A stretch of 64,000 nt of DNA from the NCBI RefSeq assembly GCF_001687565.2, contig NZ_CP016534.2:2484501-2548500 (forward strand), given 5' to 3'. Below are positions 36,937-46,248 of the stretch, one piece after another. Position 1 is the stretch's first letter; each line of letters starts with the position of its first letter. Both the position numbers and the translations under genes were made by a program. The notes under the pieces are model-generated. The model did not search any database. It was not told where the DNA came from and worked only from the letters and a program-made list of their open reading frames with translations. This DNA comes from Planococcus antarcticus DSM 14505 (lineage in GTDB: Bacteria > Bacillota > Bacilli > Bacillales_A > Planococcaceae).

Positions 36937-37868
36937 CCAATTTCCACTCCTTTTGTAATCGCCATAAAGACATCTTCCAAATCTGTCTCTTCTTCTGAGA
37001 ACGATAAAATCGGCAATTTTTGATGGATGGCACGTTGCAATAACTGGAGTTGATCTTCATCTGTTCCCCGGTAGAAAAACTGAATGCTATTTTTGTCTTG
37101 TTGTACTTCTATTTGAGAAACAAACGGATCCATTTCAAAAAATGCAATGACCGATTGCATTTCGCCTACTAGTTTGACACGAAGCACTTTTTCGCTTTGA
37201 AGCTGTGCTTGAATGTCAGTTACAGAACCTTGTGCAATCAATTTGCCATTATCAATGACGCCAATGCTATCGCACATTTCAACAAGTTCCGGAAGAATGT
37301 GAGAAGAAATCAAAATGGTTTTGCCCATCACTTTTAGCTCTCGCAAGATATCTCTCATTTCTACACGCGCACGTGGATCTAGTCCTGAAGCAGGTTCGTC
37401 TAATATTAATATTTTCGGATCATGAATCAGCGCCCTTGCCAAACAAAGACGCTGTTTCATGCCGCGAGACAATAAATCGACGTAGTCATAACGCTTATGT
37501 TCTAAATTAACCAATTCCAAAAGCTTCGGGATTAATACAGCGCGTTCTTTTGGCTTGATCCCATAACTAGCACCGTAAAAATCTAAATATTCATCTGTTT
37601 TTAGTTGGTCATAAACACCAAAGAAATCGGGCATGTAACCAATTTGCTTCCGCACTTCTTGAGGGTTTTTCGTCACACTTATTCCATTGATAAATGCATC
37701 TCCAGCCGTTGGTTGAAGAAGCGTAGCCAAAATTGAAAAGGTGGTTGATTTTCCTGCTCCGTTCGCACCTACAAAGCCAAAAACCGTACTATCTTCTACT
37801 ATTAAATTCAAATCCTGTAGGGCGTAAAAAGAACCATATTTTTTTGTTAATCCAATTGTTTCAATCAC
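36933..37868 (-). CDS. ABC transporter ATPase (partner of ABC-2 permease)
   Basis: 311 residues. Walker A GANGAGKST (34-42), signature LSRGMKQR (133-140), Walker B ILILDEPASGLD near residue 153, plus a C-terminal extension ending EEEDL-type (SEEETDLEDVF). Export-type CcmA/NatA/GldA subfamily. GTG at 37868 after AAAGGAGTG, overlapping the 785-residue gene by four bases. Confidence 0.92.
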   Translation of the reverse strand: MIETIGLTKKYGSFYALQDLNLIVEDSTVFGFVGANGAGKSTTFSILATLLQPTAGDAFINGISVTKNPQEVRKQIGYMPDFFGVYDQLKTDEYLDFYGASYGIKPKERAVLIPKLLELVNLEHKRYDYVDLLSRGMKQRLCLARALIHDPKILILDEPASGLDPRARVEMRDILRELKVMGKTILISSHILPELVEMCDSIGVIDNGKLIAQGSVTDIQAQLQSEKVLRVKLVGEMQSVIAFFEMDPFVSQIEVQQDKNSIQFFYRGTDEDQLQLLQRAIHQKLPILSFSEEETDLEDVFMAITKGVEIG

Positions 37869-40222
37869 GGAGCAATCACTCCTTTCAATTTAACTTTCGG
37901 CACTACCACTTCAGGGTTTCCTGAACTTTCGGTAATCTTCAACTTCAGTTTGATGGCGCCTTCTGGACCGATATACTGTTTTGCTTTTTCGACAAATTTT
38001 TGATTAGACTCTGTAATTTCTTCGTAACTTCCACTGACCACATTCAATATGCTGACAGTGACGTTTTGTCCTGTTTTAGTAAGTGCTAATTCAGTCCATG
38101 TTGATTTTTTCAAATCAATTTCTTCTGGCAAAGTATAGGTCAGATCAAATTCACCAGGTTCAAAATAATAGAGATACGGATCATTTGAGACATTTTCAAA
38201 AAAACCTGTATTATTGGCTGCGACCAGATTCATCGTCAAGGCATCTACATTCAATGTGATGTCGCCTTTTAATGTTAGTTGCGGTTTAAAACTTTGTGCA
38301 ATAAGGTGAATAGATTTTACAGATGCTCGTTGATTTTCAAGCGTGATTGGTACGATGGCATCTTTCGTATAAGCGACCACATAAGGTGATTTACCGTTTT
38401 TCGATAATTGCTCGAAAGATGTGGATAGCAAAGTTTGACGACGCGCTTTTTCCAACTCTTTTAAATTTGCTACGGGCTGATAGGCATATGATTGACCGAC
38501 AGGCGCTGCCGGTGACAAAATCGCTGACTGAACGGTTTCATTAACTTTCAAGGTTTCACCAGGATTAAGCTCGCCTACATCCATAAGACGTGTACCTGTC
38601 CAAATTGAAACCTCTTCAACCGCAAACGGAAAATTATTCTGAATAGTTCCAGTGATCTTTTCGTCAGCTACAGTTAAGTCGATGTTAAAGTCACCACTGT
38701 CTTCTATATACGATTGTCCCATAATCGATTGTACAGACCAATAACGCATATCTCGCAAAGTCATTTGACTATTGGTTGCACCTCTTTCCAAAATTGCCGA
38801 AAGATAAGGCTCTGTTGAAGAAAATTCGTTTGCTATGCGACTGGTCATTGTAGTAGAAGTTGGTGCTGTAAACTGGTAGTTGCCACCGCGGTTTGACAAT
38901 AACGAATTAACATAATAACCTTTTAATCCACTATCCGCATCTACTTCAAAAAAGCCGGTTTGTTGAATTTGTGGATTGCCAATTCGGTCTTTTGCACCAA
39001 AAGCGAATAATCCAATTGAAGTCAATATGGCAACTGCTGGAATGATAACCCAAGCATATTCTCGCTTGTCTTTTTTCTTCAGTACAATATAAAGTACCGG
39101 GACAATCAATAAAATATACAGCAATACAATCGCCAGTATAAATGGTTTTGACACTTCAAAGCTTTCAAATAGCTCGTTAACATTTCCTACTTCATAGATC
39201 ATATAATCAAGTATGGATTGTCCACCCATTGAGTTATAGTTTGTGGCAACTGCTGGGAAAAAACTCGACATCATTTGGCTATATCCTTCTTGACTGGAAA
39301 CCGTTTCATCTCCAAGTGAAAAACTCATTTGTGTCAAGCTACCCGAGCCAATTGGTTGTGTAGCAGCAAAAACTTGACCGTCTTTTTGTAGCTTGGCTGT
39401 CGCTCCTTCTTTAACTGTTGCTTGAAAAACAGGAACTGCCGTTTCTAATCCTGGAACTTTTACATCTTTCACATCTGCTAATTCCAAAGGCAAGTATTCG
39501 CTCAAATTGCCAAGTTCTACTTGTAGATTAGTTGTTGAGCCTGTGACAACATGCCCACCTTGTTGAATCCATTGCAAAACTGCTTTTTGCGTAGGTGCCG
39601 GCAAATCACTATAAGCAAACTCATCAATGACCAAATAATCGATCATGTCCCAAGCCTGCACTTCAGTCGGCACTGTAAATTCTTTTAGTTGATTAAGGTG
39701 GAATACTTCGATTCCTTCGCTTGTTGGAACGGTCAATTGCTTTAAAGGCGATAAACGATCTGGATTATCTGTTAATGTCGCTACAAATAATGACATTGGC
39801 GTATAGTAAGATGGCTGTATCGTTTTCTTGCCTTTAAACTTAATGGACTTTCCTTTTTCCCAACCACCTTCAAACAAGAAAATACTTTGGTCGCTCGGTG
39901 CTCCAGAATAATACATATCCGATAATCCAGATGAAGCGATTTGCAACGTTTTGCTTTCGCCTTCCGCAAGCTCGATTGGCAGGGCCATACCGACCCCGAG
40001 ATTATACGTCTCTGAAAAACTGAGCACCAAATCCCCAGAAAATGCTGATCCTTCATTGGTTACTGTGAACTGGAGAGGCAATCCTTTTTCATACTTTACT
40101 TTATTTTGAAAACCGGCACTCGAATCAATAGTGATTTGTGGCGCCGCTAAAGAAGGTTGTGGCATGGCAAACAAACTCATGAATAATGCGAAAACAAAAA
40201 ATGCCAGCAAGCGTTTATGCAT
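37865..40222 (-). CDS. Large exported membrane protein, first gene of the ABC/MoxR/VWA operon
   Basis: 785 residues. Signal peptide (hydrophobic 5-24, cleavage likely after SLAA), an Ig-like beta region, a flavodoxin/amidotransferase-like segment near 190-235 (IDYLVIDEFAYS, then QWIQQGGHVV), a central pair of helices (about 360-420) with basic KKKDKREY between, and a large C-terminal beta-rich part. No enzymatic residues recognised. The amidotransferase-like segment is reminiscent of GldG/DUF4350-type auxiliaries of ABC-2 systems. ATG after AAAGGGGG; no clear promoter found upstream, and the 200-base gap there holds only the dapL terminator. Confidence 0.75.
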   Translation of the reverse strand: MHKRLLAFFVFALFMSLFAMPQPSLAAPQITIDSSAGFQNKVKYEKGLPLQFTVTNEGSAFSGDLVLSFSETYNLGVGMALPIELAEGESKTLQIASSGLSDMYYSGAPSDQSIFLFEGGWEKGKSIKFKGKKTIQPSYYTPMSLFVATLTDNPDRLSPLKQLTVPTSEGIEVFHLNQLKEFTVPTEVQAWDMIDYLVIDEFAYSDLPAPTQKAVLQWIQQGGHVVTGSTTNLQVELGNLSEYLPLELADVKDVKVPGLETAVPVFQATVKEGATAKLQKDGQVFAATQPIGSGSLTQMSFSLGDETVSSQEGYSQMMSSFFPAVATNYNSMGGQSILDYMIYEVGNVNELFESFEVSKPFILAIVLLYILLIVPVLYIVLKKKDKREYAWVIIPAVAILTSIGLFAFGAKDRIGNPQIQQTGFFEVDADSGLKGYYVNSLLSNRGGNYQFTAPTSTTMTSRIANEFSSTEPYLSAILERGATNSQMTLRDMRYWSVQSIMGQSYIEDSGDFNIDLTVADEKITGTIQNNFPFAVEEVSIWTGTRLMDVGELNPGETLKVNETVQSAILSPAAPVGQSYAYQPVANLKELEKARRQTLLSTSFEQLSKNGKSPYVVAYTKDAIVPITLENQRASVKSIHLIAQSFKPQLTLKGDITLNVDALTMNLVAANNTGFFENVSNDPYLYYFEPGEFDLTYTLPEEIDLKKSTWTELALTKTGQNVTVSILNVVSGSYEEITESNQKFVEKAKQYIGPEGAIKLKLKITESSGNPEVVVPKVKLKGVIAP

Positions 40223-40394
40223 GATAATCCCCCTTTTACTCGTCTCTTTATTAGTACGCTAGTAAATTAAATTAGTTCCATCTTCTCACAAGCAAAATCT
40301 AAATAATTTGAACCCTGCGATTCTTACTGATGGTACTCTGGTAAACAAGCTTGTCGATTGCTTCCAGTTCTACCTATTCAGTGTTTCTAATAAA

Positions 40395-40424
40395 AAAAGC
40401 AGACAGCCTGGGCTGTCTGCTTTT
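40395..40424 (-). terminator. Terminator of dapH-dapL
   Basis: AAAAGCAGACAGCC / GGCTGTCTGCTTTT perfect 14-bp stem, two-base loop, T-run on the minus strand; overlaps the dapL stop. The stretch 40.22-40.39 kb shows nothing else recognisable. Confidence 0.9.
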
Positions 40425-41538
40425 ATAGTTCTAAAAAGAAGCCATGTAGAAAATCTGGCATCAACTCAAGAATTTGTTCATCAGGATTCAATTTTGAGTG
40501 ATGCAATCCATAAGCTGACGAAACGCCTGCCCAAAACATGACCCCTGGAATTTGTTCGGTAAAGTAACCAAAATCTTCGCCTGTCATCGCGGCATCGCTT
40601 TGGATTGCTTGGATGCCTTCAACCTGATCGGCGTAGCGCAAGAAATTTTCTGCTAAAGTCTCATCATTTTTAACTTCAAGGTACCTCGAGCCATAATCAA
40701 TATGGACTTGGCAGTTGTTTGCTTGTTCAACCGCTCGGCAAATTGCTTCAATGCGTAGTTTAATTTGACTCATCGATTCACTATTAAGTGTGCGAATTGT
40801 GCCTTCTAGCCGTGCATGTTCAGCAATGATATTCTGTACCGTTCCAGCGCTTAGCTTGCCAATTGTGAGCACGGCCGAATCCATCGGGTTCACATTGCGA
40901 CTGACCACGGTTTGGAGCTGCATCAACATAGAAGCGGCTGCAATCGCCATGTCTTCTGTCAAATGAGGAAAAGCCGCATGCCCCCCTTTGCCGTGAAGGT
41001 CGATAAACAGCTCTGATGTATTGGCAAACAATAATCCGGGTCGTGTGCCAACAGTACCGACTGGCAGCTCTGGTGCAATGTGCAAAGCATAAATACAATC
41101 AGGTAGAAAATCTGGCTTGTCGGTTTTCAGCCATTCCCGAAAAGGCAATGCACCTCCAGGTCCTTCTTCAGCTGGTTGAAACAAAATGACGACATCATCT
41201 TGAATTGGTTTATCGATTAGCTTATGCAACAAACCGATCGTAATGGCCATGTGGATATCGTGGCCACATGCATGCATAAATCCTGGATGCTGGGATTGGA
41301 ATTCCAATCCGGTTTCTTCCGTAATCGCCAAGGCATCAATGTCTGTTCGCCAACCAATCAGTTTTGTCGGGTTGTCACCACGCACTTTAACTGCGAGGCC
41401 TGTTCGCCATTTTACAAGTTCAATACGCTCTTGAGGAAACTGAGAAATGATGTCCATTAAATACGCTTGTGTTTTCACTTCCTGAAAACCGATTTCTGGA
41501 ATTTGATGCAAAGCTCTTCTAATTTTAACTAATTCCAT
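40423..41538 (-). CDS. dapL: N-acetyldiaminopimelate deacetylase (YkuR type)
   Basis: M20-family metalloamidase releasing acetate from N-acetyl-LL-diaminopimelate in the acetylase branch of lysine/DAP synthesis. 371 residues. Metal motifs: HACGHD at 89-94, PAEEGPGGA, a later His in GHAAFPH, and GEDFGYF near the end. The frame opens at a GTG (41547), but AGTAGGTGAG precedes the ATG at 41538. Directly downstream of dapH (12 bases). The dapL symbol follows Bacillus usage and should not be confused with the DapL aminotransferase. Confidence 0.93.
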   Translation of the reverse strand: MELVKIRRALHQIPEIGFQEVKTQAYLMDIISQFPQERIELVKWRTGLAVKVRGDNPTKLIGWRTDIDALAITEETGLEFQSQHPGFMHACGHDIHMAITIGLLHKLIDKPIQDDVVILFQPAEEGPGGALPFREWLKTDKPDFLPDCIYALHIAPELPVGTVGTRPGLLFANTSELFIDLHGKGGHAAFPHLTEDMAIAAASMLMQLQTVVSRNVNPMDSAVLTIGKLSAGTVQNIIAEHARLEGTIRTLNSESMSQIKLRIEAICRAVEQANNCQVHIDYGSRYLEVKNDETLAENFLRYADQVEGIQAIQSDAAMTGEDFGYFTEQIPGVMFWAGVSSAYGLHHSKLNPDEQILELMPDFLHGFFLEL

Positions 41539-41550
41539 AGCGCTCACCTA

Positions 41551-42264
41551 CTAAAGTTGTCTTAGTTCATGTTTGATTTCTGTTTTTGAGCGTGTCTTTT
41601 CGTCCATCAATTTCAATACGCGTGCTGGAGTTCCGCCCACTACTGAGTTTTCAGGTACATCTTCGATAACGATGGCTCCTGCTGCGACGACTGCTCCTTT
41701 ACCAACGCGAACGCCTTCAAGAATAACTGCATTGGCACCGACCATCACATCGTCTTCAATAATGACAGGGGTCGCTGATGCCGGCTCAATAACGCCGGCT
41801 AGTACTGCTCCAGCACCAATATGACAGTTCTTTCCTACTGTTGCACGGCCGCCCATGATAACGCCCATGTCGATCATTGTCCCGTCTCCGATGACAGACC
41901 CGATATTAATGACAGCGCCCATCATGATGATGCAATTATTGCCAATTTCCACGTTTTCACGGATAAACGCGCCCGGTTCTATGCGGCTGTTGATCTGTTT
42001 CATATCCAATAATGGAATCGCTGAATTTCTGCGGTCGTTTTCTACAACTGAATCTTCGATAACAGCAGCGTTTGTCTCTAATGCTTGCTGAATTTCTGTC
42101 CATTCGCCAAAAATAGTTACTGAATTACCTTCTCCAAATACTTTGGAAGATGTGCCGTAATCTAAATCAGCAACGCCGTGACCTTTTATGTAAACTTTTA
42201 CGGGTGTAGCTTTTTTTGCATTCTGTATGTACGAAATTATTTCAGTTGCGTCCATTTGTTTCAT
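41551..42264 (-). CDS. dapH: Tetrahydrodipicolinate N-acetyltransferase
   Basis: 237 residues: an N-terminal alpha/beta part and a left-handed beta-helix built from hexapeptide repeats (from about residue 90 to 205, e.g. [18 protein letters not shown]). Acetylates tetrahydrodipicolinate using acetyl-CoA for DAP and lysine synthesis. Matches B. subtilis YkuQ/DapH in length and start. ATG at 42264 after AAGAGG; the TTG one codon earlier is unlikely. First gene of the dapH-dapL operon. Confidence 0.95.
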   Translation of the reverse strand: MKQMDATEIISYIQNAKKATPVKVYIKGHGVADLDYGTSSKVFGEGNSVTIFGEWTEIQQALETNAAVIEDSVVENDRRNSAIPLLDMKQINSRIEPGAFIRENVEIGNNCIIMMGAVINIGSVIGDGTMIDMGVIMGGRATVGKNCHIGAGAVLAGVIEPASATPVIIEDDVMVGANAVILEGVRVGKGAVVAAGAIVIEDVPENSVVGGTPARVLKLMDEKTRSKTEIKHELRQL

Positions 42265-42331
42265 CAATAAAACCTCTTTCTATTAAGTGATGTTGTTATT
42301 ATATCTGATTTAGCATAAAAATTCATCCGCT

Positions 42332-43207
42332 TCATCTTAATAAAGCGGCATGTTTTTCAACGATATCGACAAATGCTTCAACTTGACGCAACTGAAAAGC
42401 GGATTCATAACCGATAAGCCATGTATCTCGCGTCAATGCCAACTCTTCTTCATTATTCGTCAGCGGCATCATATGTACATCTTCTGTGCCCGTCAGTGTA
42501 ATAGATGGCAAGATCGCATAGCCGATTCCGTTAACAGCCATCTGCTTACAAGTCTCGATCTGGTCTACCGTAATTTGCCGTTTCGGATTAGAGGCAAAGT
42601 ATTTTTGCCACCATTGCTGAATTTCTTCATAATAGGTCGAATCACTTTTAAACTGGATAAATGGTCTTTCTGTCTGAAGAAGTTCTTCCAGCGAACGGAT
42701 TTCTTTATCAACTAAATACAAGGTATCTTTGAATAAATGCAACTTAGTGCCTTTCCAATCCGTGTGTCCACGAACAATTCCAATATGAGCTTCGCCGTCG
42801 TAAAGTGCGCGGACAATTTCTGAGCTCCATCCTGTAATCAACTGGATTTTCGCTTCTGGGTAAAGCGTTACGAAATCCTTCAGCACTTTTGGCAACCAAT
42901 TTTGTCCGATGATTGTGGCACATGCAATTTTTAAGGTGCCATGTACTTTCGATGTTAGCGTATGCAGCACTTCAAACACTTCTTCTTTGCGCTGGATGGT
43001 TTCGTTGGCATATTGAATGACTAATTCTCCAGCAGGTGTCGGAGAAAGCCCCTTTTGGGAACGGATGAATAATTGCTGGCCCCAATCTTTCTCGATAGAT
43101 TGCAAGCGCTGGGATAAAGCCGGCTGGGATAAAAACAGCCGCTCCGCCGCCTTTCTCATATTGCCTTCTTCGGCCAGTACCTTAAGGATCAATTCTTCAT
43201 TTGACAC
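42332..43207 (-). CDS. ccpC: CcpC, LysR-type regulator of TCA-cycle genes
   Basis: 291 residues. N-terminal winged HTH (1-60; MRKAAERLFLSQPALSQRLQ), then a substrate-binding domain including ITGWSSEIVRALY and PFIQFKSDSTYY, which match B. subtilis CcpC closely. CcpC responds to citrate and represses citB and citZ. GTG start at 43207 after GGAGTG, lying inside the preceding MFS gene (11-base overlap), so it may be co-transcribed with the pump. In B. subtilis ccpC likewise lies between cbpB (ykuL) and dapH. Confidence 0.92.
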   Translation of the reverse strand: MSNEELILKVLAEEGNMRKAAERLFLSQPALSQRLQSIEKDWGQQLFIRSQKGLSPTPAGELVIQYANETIQRKEEVFEVLHTLTSKVHGTLKIACATIIGQNWLPKVLKDFVTLYPEAKIQLITGWSSEIVRALYDGEAHIGIVRGHTDWKGTKLHLFKDTLYLVDKEIRSLEELLQTERPFIQFKSDSTYYEEIQQWWQKYFASNPKRQITVDQIETCKQMAVNGIGYAILPSITLTGTEDVHMMPLTNNEEELALTRDTWLIGYESAFQLRQVEAFVDIVEKHAALLR

Positions 43208-44675
43208 TGCTCTTCACTCCTTTTTGTCCGCGAAGCCCAAAGATTAGAATAAAACTAACTAGTGCGAAAAGTGCGGTGACCAGATAGACGTTTTGAAGCG
43301 CTCCAGCCAATGCCTGCTGCAAGAAGCCCAGCGCTTCGCCAGAAATCTCAGCGCGGCTGTCAACACTCAACAAATCATTGATAGAGCTTAAGGAATAGTT
43401 TTGACCATTGGCAGCGAAATACCGTAGCAAAGAGCTATTTAAGATACTGCCGAGCAAGGCTACACCAATCGTGCTGCCCAAGTTCCGCATGAACATATTC
43501 GAAGCAGTTGCTGATCCACGCTGTTCATAAGATACAGCTGCTTGAATAGAGACAATGAAAGCGGTACTAGTCAAGCCCATTCCGAGGCCAACAAAAAAGC
43601 TGGACATGGCTGCCCATAAAGGGCCGAATTCAGGCTGCATCAAGATAAACAATAAAGTACCGATGACGAGAAAAATACCGCCAGTCAATGACGTTTTAAA
43701 ATAGCCAATTTTCAGCAGGAGTCTTCCTGAGAAAAAAGAAGCCAATGGCCAGCCAATCGACATAGCAGTCAACGTAAAGCCCGCGATGGCTGCTGGTTGC
43801 TCCATTACGCCTGTCACGTAGGCAGGTAAATAGCTGGAGATACTGATTAATATGACACCGGTCGCCAAGGAAACGAGATTGGCATAAAGGATAGTCTTGT
43901 TGCGCCAAATTTCAAAAGGCATCATTGGATCAATAGCTTTGTGCTCTGCCCAAATAAACAGCACAGAAAATAGCATACTGGCCATTAGCAAAATTAAGGA
44001 TTGCCTGGATAGCCAGTCAAACGATACCCCACCTTCCACCAACAAATACAGCATGCTCGATAAGGCCGCCGTCAATAAGGCCGCCCCTTTGTAATCAATC
44101 ACCGGTTTTTTCTTATTCACTGGTTCTTTCAAATACAGCAGAACGCCCATCAGAGATAGAAGACCAAGAGGCAAATTTATCCAAAATACATATTCCCAGC
44201 CGACAGTGGCCACCAAAATACCACCGATTGCAGGACCAGTGACGGCTGAAATGCCCCAGACACTCGATAAATAGCCCTGAACCTTCGCACGTTCCTCACG
44301 TGAATAGATGTCTCCAACAATCGTGGTCGCAATCGGCATGACTGCACCCGCACCCATTCCTTGAACAAACCGGTAGAAAATCAGTTCTTCTATCGAATTG
44401 GCAAAGCCACATAATAAGGAACCAAACAGAAACAGTAGCATACCGATAGCAAATATACGCTTACGACCAAATATGTCAGATAGCTTACCGTATATCAGGA
44501 CCGTAACGGTGCTCATCAACAAATAAGCAGAAAATACCCAGCTATATTTCGCGAACCCGCCTAGTTCAGAAGCAATGCTTGGCATGGCAGTCGAAACGAT
44601 GGTCGCTTCGACTGCACTTACGAACATCGCCAGCATGACAGCAGCCAAGACCAGTGGCCTTTTTGTTTTATCCAT
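43197..44675 (-). CDS. 14-TM MFS drug transporter (DHA2, EmrB/QacA type)
   Basis: 492 residues, about 14 helices. Motifs: EATIVSTAMPSIASEL in TM1 (DHA2 signature), GKLSDIFGRKR between TM2 and TM3, and the motif C-like GPAIGGILVATVGW. Exports drugs or toxic metabolites with proton antiport; substrate unknown. The gene is an insertion between cbpB and ccpC relative to B. subtilis and overlaps ccpC by 11 bases. A dispersed palindrome lies in its upstream region. Confidence 0.9.
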   Translation of the reverse strand: MDKTKRPLVLAAVMLAMFVSAVEATIVSTAMPSIASELGGFAKYSWVFSAYLLMSTVTVLIYGKLSDIFGRKRIFAIGMLLFLFGSLLCGFANSIEELIFYRFVQGMGAGAVMPIATTIVGDIYSREERAKVQGYLSSVWGISAVTGPAIGGILVATVGWEYVFWINLPLGLLSLMGVLLYLKEPVNKKKPVIDYKGAALLTAALSSMLYLLVEGGVSFDWLSRQSLILLMASMLFSVLFIWAEHKAIDPMMPFEIWRNKTILYANLVSLATGVILISISSYLPAYVTGVMEQPAAIAGFTLTAMSIGWPLASFFSGRLLLKIGYFKTSLTGGIFLVIGTLLFILMQPEFGPLWAAMSSFFVGLGMGLTSTAFIVSIQAAVSYEQRGSATASNMFMRNLGSTIGVALLGSILNSSLLRYFAANGQNYSLSSINDLLSVDSRAEISGEALGFLQQALAGALQNVYLVTALFALVSFILIFGLRGQKGVKSSVK

Positions 44676-44711
44676 TAAACAAACCTCTTTTCGACTGACA
44701 TTAAAAGCGAA

Positions 44712-44809
44712 AGCGCTTTTGTAGATTTAACGGACATAAGCCAATTTGGCGAAACGGCATAGTTCGGCCGCACAATCAAATTGGCTTATGACCCTGAAAT
44801 CTAGGCGCT
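44712..44809. repeat. Palindromic dispersed repeat, copy E (divergent)
   Basis: Perfect 14-bp inner stem CATAAGCCAATTTG / CAAATTGGCTTATG (44735-44748 / 44777-44790) inside an AGCGC / GGCGCT clamp with a TAGATTT / AAATCTA pairing. It keeps the CATAAG/CTTATG signature of copies A, C and D with another core. It lies between the MFS gene and cbpB; nothing else is seen in that gap except a terminator. Confidence 0.75.
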
Positions 44810-44861
44810 AGAATCTAGTTCGTTGTAGATAGAACTGATTTTCACCTTTTATAAGCATAAA

Positions 44862-44885
44862 AAAGGCCTCTAAAAAGAGACCTTT
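44862..44885 (-). terminator. Terminator of cbpB
   Basis: AAAGGTCTCT / AGAGGCCTTT on the minus strand (one G-U pair) followed by a T-run, 17 bases after the cbpB stop. Confidence 0.8.
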
Positions 44886-44901
44886 CCCATTATTGTTAGG
44901 C

Positions 44902-45345
44902 TTACCTTCTTAGCTGATAAATTTGCTTTTTGAGCTGCTTCAACACAACGCGCCTCGTCAAGATCCCCATAAACATTTCTTCGTCGTCTATGACGCATAG
45001 AAAATTTTGGTTAATGACCATATCAAGCGCTTTTTGAAAACGTTCGTTGACGTGAATCAAAGGCAGATCTTTCTCCATGATATCTTCTACGGGGATATCA
45101 GAAAGCCGTTCGTATTCTATATGATCCATTCCAAGAATTGCATCCGTAATCCGTTGTGCATTGATCAAGCCGCAAAAGCGGTATTTCAAATCCAGTACCG
45201 GAATGGCTGAATAGCCTGTTTTTGTCAGAACGAGCAATGCATGTTCAGCACTATTGCCCATCTGGACATGTGCAACTTTTTCAGAAGAAATGATATAGTC
45301 TTCGATTGGTGTATCCAGAAAATCTCTGCTTGGTAATGAAATCAT
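44902..45345 (-). CDS. cbpB: CbpB/DarB, c-di-AMP-binding CBS-domain protein
   Basis: 147 residues, exactly the length of B. subtilis YkuL (DarB/CbpB). Two CBS domains (about 12-70 and 80-140) with nothing else. Known role in relatives: binds c-di-AMP and, when free, stimulates the (p)ppGpp synthetase Rel and pyruvate carboxylase. ATG at 45345 after AAAGGAGTAG; the frame's earlier start at 45393 has no site. Monocistronic. Confidence 0.9.
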   Translation of the reverse strand: MISLPSRDFLDTPIEDYIISSEKVAHVQMGNSAEHALLVLTKTGYSAIPVLDLKYRFCGLINAQRITDAILGMDHIEYERLSDIPVEDIMEKDLPLIHVNERFQKALDMVINQNFLCVIDDEEMFMGILTRRVVLKQLKKQIYQLRR

Positions 45346-45449
45346 GTACTCTACTCCTTTTGCATCCTCTGTATTTAGATGCCATCCATTCAAATTTCAT
45401 CATAACACATCAGGATTACTGAAACTATTTAATTGCTGTGCAAATTTAC

Positions 45450-46217
45450 TTAAAAAGGAAATTTATTCAGCCATTGGCCACCGTCCAAAGTAACGATTTC
45501 TCCATTCATATAAGCGGCTTTCTCCGACATGATAAAAGCTGCAAGTTCGGCCACTTCTTCAGGTTTACCCAGTCTGCCAAGAGGAATCGATTCCAAAGTC
45601 CGCTTTGCCGCTTTCTCGGATTCCCAAAGTTTATCTGCTCCGCCAGTCCGCTCGATCGGACCAGGTGCAATCCCATTAACTCGGATGCCAAATTGCGTTC
45701 CCCACTCAACAGCGAGTGTTCGCGTCAACGACATGACACCTGCTTTAGCAGCAGCTGAATGTGCAACTCCGGCTCCAGCATTCCAGGCATAAGTCGCAAG
45801 CATATTCAGGATATTTCCTTTAGTGCCGTTTTCAATCCAGTAGTTGCCAACCGCATGAGAACAGAAAAAGGTACCATTCAAGACAATATCAATTACCGAC
45901 TTCCAGCCATTCGGCGACAATTTTTCCGCATGGACAATAAAATTTCCAGCGGCATTATTGACCAGCCCGTCCACTCTTCCAAACTTATCATGAGCGAATT
46001 TCACCATCGCTTTGGCATGTTCTGATTCCCGAACATCCATTTGAAATACCTCAACTGAACCGCGATCTCCTGAAATCGCTTTCACAGCTTCGTTAAGTTT
46101 TTCCATGTCGCGTCCTGTTATGACGACATTGGCCCCTTCTGAAGCAAATTTCTTAGCCATATGCAGCCCCATGCCGCTCGAGCCGCCTGTAACAATAATT
46201 GTTTGATCCGTAAACAT
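45450..46217 (-). CDS. fadH: FadH-like 2,4-dienoyl-CoA reductase (SDR)
   Basis: 255 residues, classical short-chain dehydrogenase: TGGSSGMG cofactor loop (10-17), NNAAGNF after beta-4, and the PGPIERTGG stretch near residue 187; the C-terminus GGQWLNKFPF is that of YkuF/FadH. The catalytic Tyr region reads HSAAAKAG, with Ser/Ala where most SDRs have YxxxK, as in the decr-type 2,4-dienoyl-CoA reductases. Works in beta-oxidation of unsaturated fatty acids. ATG at 46217 after GGGGATG. No terminator seen. Confidence 0.9.
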   Translation of the reverse strand: MFTDQTIIVTGGSSGMGLHMAKKFASEGANVVITGRDMEKLNEAVKAISGDRGSVEVFQMDVRESEHAKAMVKFAHDKFGRVDGLVNNAAGNFIVHAEKLSPNGWKSVIDIVLNGTFFCSHAVGNYWIENGTKGNILNMLATYAWNAGAGVAHSAAAKAGVMSLTRTLAVEWGTQFGIRVNGIAPGPIERTGGADKLWESEKAAKRTLESIPLGRLGKPEEVAELAAFIMSEKAAYMNGEIVTLDGGQWLNKFPF

Positions 46218-46248
46218 GCAAACATCCCCTTTAGATTAGATTACTTAC

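Noticed and set aside
40223..40394. Promoter of the eight-gene operon
   Set aside because: Several weak TTG/TAAT pairs on the minus strand with poor spacing; none convincing enough to list.
44709..44722. GCGAAAGCGCTTTT resembling a CcpA cre site upstream of the MFS gene
   Set aside because: The outer positions of the cre consensus do not match, and the core is the clamp of repeat copy E.
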